Positions 61,852 through 64,000 of a stretch of DNA of 64,000 nucleotides are shown one piece after another. The number at the start of each line of letters is the position of its first letter. Position 1 is the stretch's first letter. Both the position numbers and the translations under genes were made by a program. Below the pieces are notes generated by a model. The model was given only the letters and a program-made list of their open reading frames with translations, had not been told where the DNA came from and did not search any database. This stretch comes from Caballeronia sp. INDeC2 (GTDB lineage: Bacteria; Pseudomonadota; Gammaproteobacteria; Burkholderiales; Burkholderiaceae), in assembly GCF_023631325.1 (NCBI RefSeq), contig NZ_JALQDG010000040.1, positions 228,722 to 292,721 of the forward strand, given 5' to 3'.

Positions 61852-62361
61852 TGTGGTCTCCGTGGCGCGTCATGCATGCACGTGCGCGCTCATCGTTTGC
61901 TTGAGGTGCTGCGCCGGGGTCGCCGGACACGAGCAGCCCGCCGTGGTCATTGCGAACGTCGATGCGGTCTGCATCGCGCGCGCAAGGCCATTTCGCGACG
62001 CCCAAACATGCGATCAAACGACATATGAGTGCGACGCTTTGCCACGGCTGGCATGACCATAGACAACTGTGAATGGCTTTGCAATATGAACACTCGTGCC
62101 ATAAGCATTTGCCCGCAGCTTTCGGCGTGGGTTGCGCTGTATCGCATCGCTACAGCGCGAGGCAGGTGTCCTGGATCTGAACAGTTCGCATCGGCCTCGT
62201 ATAAACCCTGACGATGCGTCCAGGAATCGCCCGACGATGCGGCTCGCGCGCCGGTCGCGGCATCGCGCGCGAGATGGCATGGAACTCGCAATCAAGAGCG
62301 ACCGGCGCCGGACATCGGCAGTACCGGGCCGTTCACGTCGACATGCGAGGAGCACATAGAA
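61852..62361. other. 510-bp divergent intergenic region
   Basis: This gap lies between the leftward OFA transporter and the rightward aldehyde dehydrogenase. I see no convincing gene in it. It holds one clear dyad, gcgctgta (62134-62141) and tacagcgc (62151-62158) with a 9-bp spacer, which could bind a regulator of either flanking gene. GAGGAG lies about 10 nt before the dehydrogenase start. Confidence 0.5.
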
Positions 62362-63882
62362 ATGAATCACGCGGAGATGCAGTTCCTGAGCACCGAATAC
62401 CCCTACAAGAAGCAGTACGGCAACTTCATCGGCGGCAAGTGGGTGCCGCCCGCGGGCGGCGAGTATTTCGACAACATCTCGCCGATCACGGGCGAGCCCT
62501 TCACGTCTATCCCGCGTTCGCGCGAAGCCGATATCGAAGCCGCGCTCGATGCGGCGCACGCGGCGAAGACGTCGTGGGGCAGAACCTCTGTCACCGATCG
62601 CGCGAATCTGCTGCTGAAGCTCGCCGATCGCATGGAGCAGAACTTGTCGCGTCTTGCGCTTGCCGAGTCCATCGACAACGGCAAGCCGCTACGCGAGACG
62701 ATGGCCGCCGACATTCCGCTCGCGATCGATCACTTCCGTTATTTCGCGAGCGCGGCGCGTTCGCAGGAAGGCGGCATCTCCGAGATCGATCACGATACGG
62801 TCGCGTATCACTTTCATGAGCCGCTCGGCGTCGTCGGGCAGATCATTCCGTGGAACTTCCCGATCCTGATGGCCGTCTGGAAGCTCGCGCCCGCGCTCGC
62901 CGCGGGCAACTGCGTCGTGCTGAAGCCGGCCGAGCAGACGCCCGCGTCTATTCTCGTGCTGCTCGAGGTGATCGAAGATCTGCTGCCGCCGGGCGTGCTC
63001 AACGTCGTGAACGGCTTCGGTCTGGAAGCGGGCAAGCCGCTCGCGTCGAACAAGCGCATCGCGAAGATCGCGTTCACCGGCGAGACCACGACGGGCCGCC
63101 TCATCATGCAGTACGCGAGCCAGAACCTGATTCCCGTGACGCTGGAATTGGGCGGCAAGAGCCCGAACATCTTCTTCGAAGATGTGCTGAACGCCGACGA
63201 CAGTTTCTTCGACAAGGCGCTCGAAGGCTTCACGATGTTTGCGCTGAATCAGGGCGAAGTCTGCACGTGCCCGTCGCGCGCGCTGGTGCAGGAGTCGATC
63301 TACGAGCGCTTCATGGAGCGCGCGTTGAAGCGCGTCGCGGCGATCGCGCAAGGTCATCCGCTCGACACGAAGACGATGATCGGCGCGCAGGCCTCGCAGG
63401 AGCAACTGGAGAAGATCCTGTCGTATATCGATCTCGGCAAGCAGGAGGGCGCGCAGTGCCTCTCCGGCGGCGAACGCGCCACGTTCGACGGCGAGCTGAA
63501 GAACGGCTACTACATCAAGCCGACGGTCTTCAAAGGCCACAACAAGATGCGCATTTTCCAGGAGGAAATCTTCGGGCCGGTGCTCTCGGTGACGACCTTC
63601 AAGACCGAGGAAGAGGCGCTCGAAATCGCGAACGATACGCTCTACGGTCTCGGCGCGGGCGTGTGGACGCGCGACGGCACGCGGGCTTATCGCTTCGGCC
63701 GCGCGATTCAGGCGGGACGCGTGTGGACCAATTGCTACCATGCGTATCCGGCGCACGCGGCGTTCGGCGGCTACAAGCAGTCGGGCATCGGGCGTGAGAA
63801 TCACAAGATGATGCTCGATCACTATCAGCAGACGAAGAACATGCTCGTCAGCTATAGCGACAAGCCGCTCGGCTTCTTCTAA
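62362..63882 (+). CDS. aldehyde dehydrogenase (AldB/ExaC-like)
   Basis: A 506-residue NAD(P)-dependent aldehyde dehydrogenase. Catalytic Glu262 lies in TLELGGKSPNIFF, the nucleophile Cys301 in NQGEVCTCPSRAL, and PWNFPILMAVWKLAPALAAG and FTGETTTGR form the cofactor site. The ending YSDKPLGFF and the length match the ExaC/AcoD/AldB group, which oxidises acetaldehyde and similar aldehydes in alcohol, acetoin or ethanolamine use. It appears monocistronic as far as the window shows. The artefact-like sequence at the window end begins about 10 bp after the stop. Confidence 0.9.
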   Translation: MNHAEMQFLSTEYPYKKQYGNFIGGKWVPPAGGEYFDNISPITGEPFTSIPRSREADIEAALDAAHAAKTSWGRTSVTDRANLLLKLADRMEQNLSRLALAESIDNGKPLRETMAADIPLAIDHFRYFASAARSQEGGISEIDHDTVAYHFHEPLGVVGQIIPWNFPILMAVWKLAPALAAGNCVVLKPAEQTPASILVLLEVIEDLLPPGVLNVVNGFGLEAGKPLASNKRIAKIAFTGETTTGRLIMQYASQNLIPVTLELGGKSPNIFFEDVLNADDSFFDKALEGFTMFALNQGEVCTCPSRALVQESIYERFMERALKRVAAIAQGHPLDTKTMIGAQASQEQLEKILSYIDLGKQEGAQCLSGGERATFDGELKNGYYIKPTVFKGHNKMRIFQEEIFGPVLSVTTFKTEEEALEIANDTLYGLGAGVWTRDGTRAYRFGRAIQAGRVWTNCYHAYPAHAAFGGYKQSGIGRENHKMMLDHYQQTKNMLVSYSDKPLGFF

Positions 63883-63892
63883 AGCCAGCGGG

Positions 63893-64000
63893 GGGGGCGC
63901 CCCCGCCGCCGGGGGCGGCCCCCCCCCACCCCGCCCCCAACAGACACAACCCCCATCTGGGGCTGCCCCCCACCCCCCCCCCCCCCCCCAACAAACACAA
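63893..64000. other. C/G homopolymer-rich terminal sequence, probable artefact
   Basis: The last ~108 bases are dominated by long runs of C and G broken by short patches such as aacagacacaa that recur almost unchanged. This is unlike any other part of the window and has no coding or structural sense. It looks like low-quality consensus at a contig end. Confidence 0.75.

Overview
The window is high-GC, gene-dense DNA from a Burkholderiaceae-type betaproteobacterium, most likely Burkholderia sensu lato (for example Caballeronia or Paraburkholderia). The main reason is a nearly complete ornibactin/malleobactin-type siderophore locus in the Burkholderia gene order. Genus and replicon cannot be fixed from sequence alone.

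Left flank (1-13.8 kb): the start of a PAS sensor kinase, cut by the window edge; two paralogous small proteins; a PQQ-type beta-propeller lipoprotein; a DUF1993 protein; a leftward catabolic module (GntR/FCD regulator, short-chain dehydrogenase, beta-keto-acid cleavage enzyme, MFS importer) that looks built to import, oxidise and cleave a beta-hydroxy acid; an AttEFGH/LolCDE-like export operon (ATPase, FtsX permease, secreted CrtC/AttH protein); and a membrane diguanylate cyclase.

Siderophore island (14.0-43.4 kb): a Fur-like site and the extracytoplasmic sigma factor (orbS) lead the locus. An overlapping rightward operon follows: MbtH protein, aspartate-hydroxylase-type dioxygenase, Fe-siderophore ABC ATPase, a 33-residue microprotein, double-length permease, FhuF reductase and binding protein. 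A PvdE-type exporter points left and has a T-rich terminator. Two NRPSs, ornithine N5-hydroxylase, TonB receptor, formyltransferase and an IucB-type acyltransferase point right. Binding-pocket residues read from the adenylation domains give a substrate order of modified Orn - Asp (epimerised) - Ser - modified Orn. Three promoters of one form, TAAA-N17-CGTC, precede the MbtH operon, the exporter and the first NRPS, so one sigma factor probably drives the locus. A ~490 bp palindromic repeat separates the last acyltransferase from the rest.

Right flank (43.5-64 kb): a urea-transporter-like protein overlapping a class II aldolase, then a tautomerase; malate synthase G; a decayed UPF0149/YecA gene; a PaoABC-like molybdenum aldehyde oxidoreductase without a visible Tat signal; an MHS transporter; a LysR regulator with an M20 amidohydrolase and a frameshifted DUF2817 gene; a DUF4019 protein; a Tat-exported HiPIP; a ParDE toxin-antitoxin pair abutting an oxalate/formate-type MFS transporter and its 45-residue partner; and an aldehyde dehydrogenase. 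Several short membrane-peptide genes with good ribosome-binding sites lie between these. The last ~110 bases are C/G homopolymer and look like a sequencing or assembly artefact. No tRNA, rRNA, CRISPR array or complete insertion sequence was seen.
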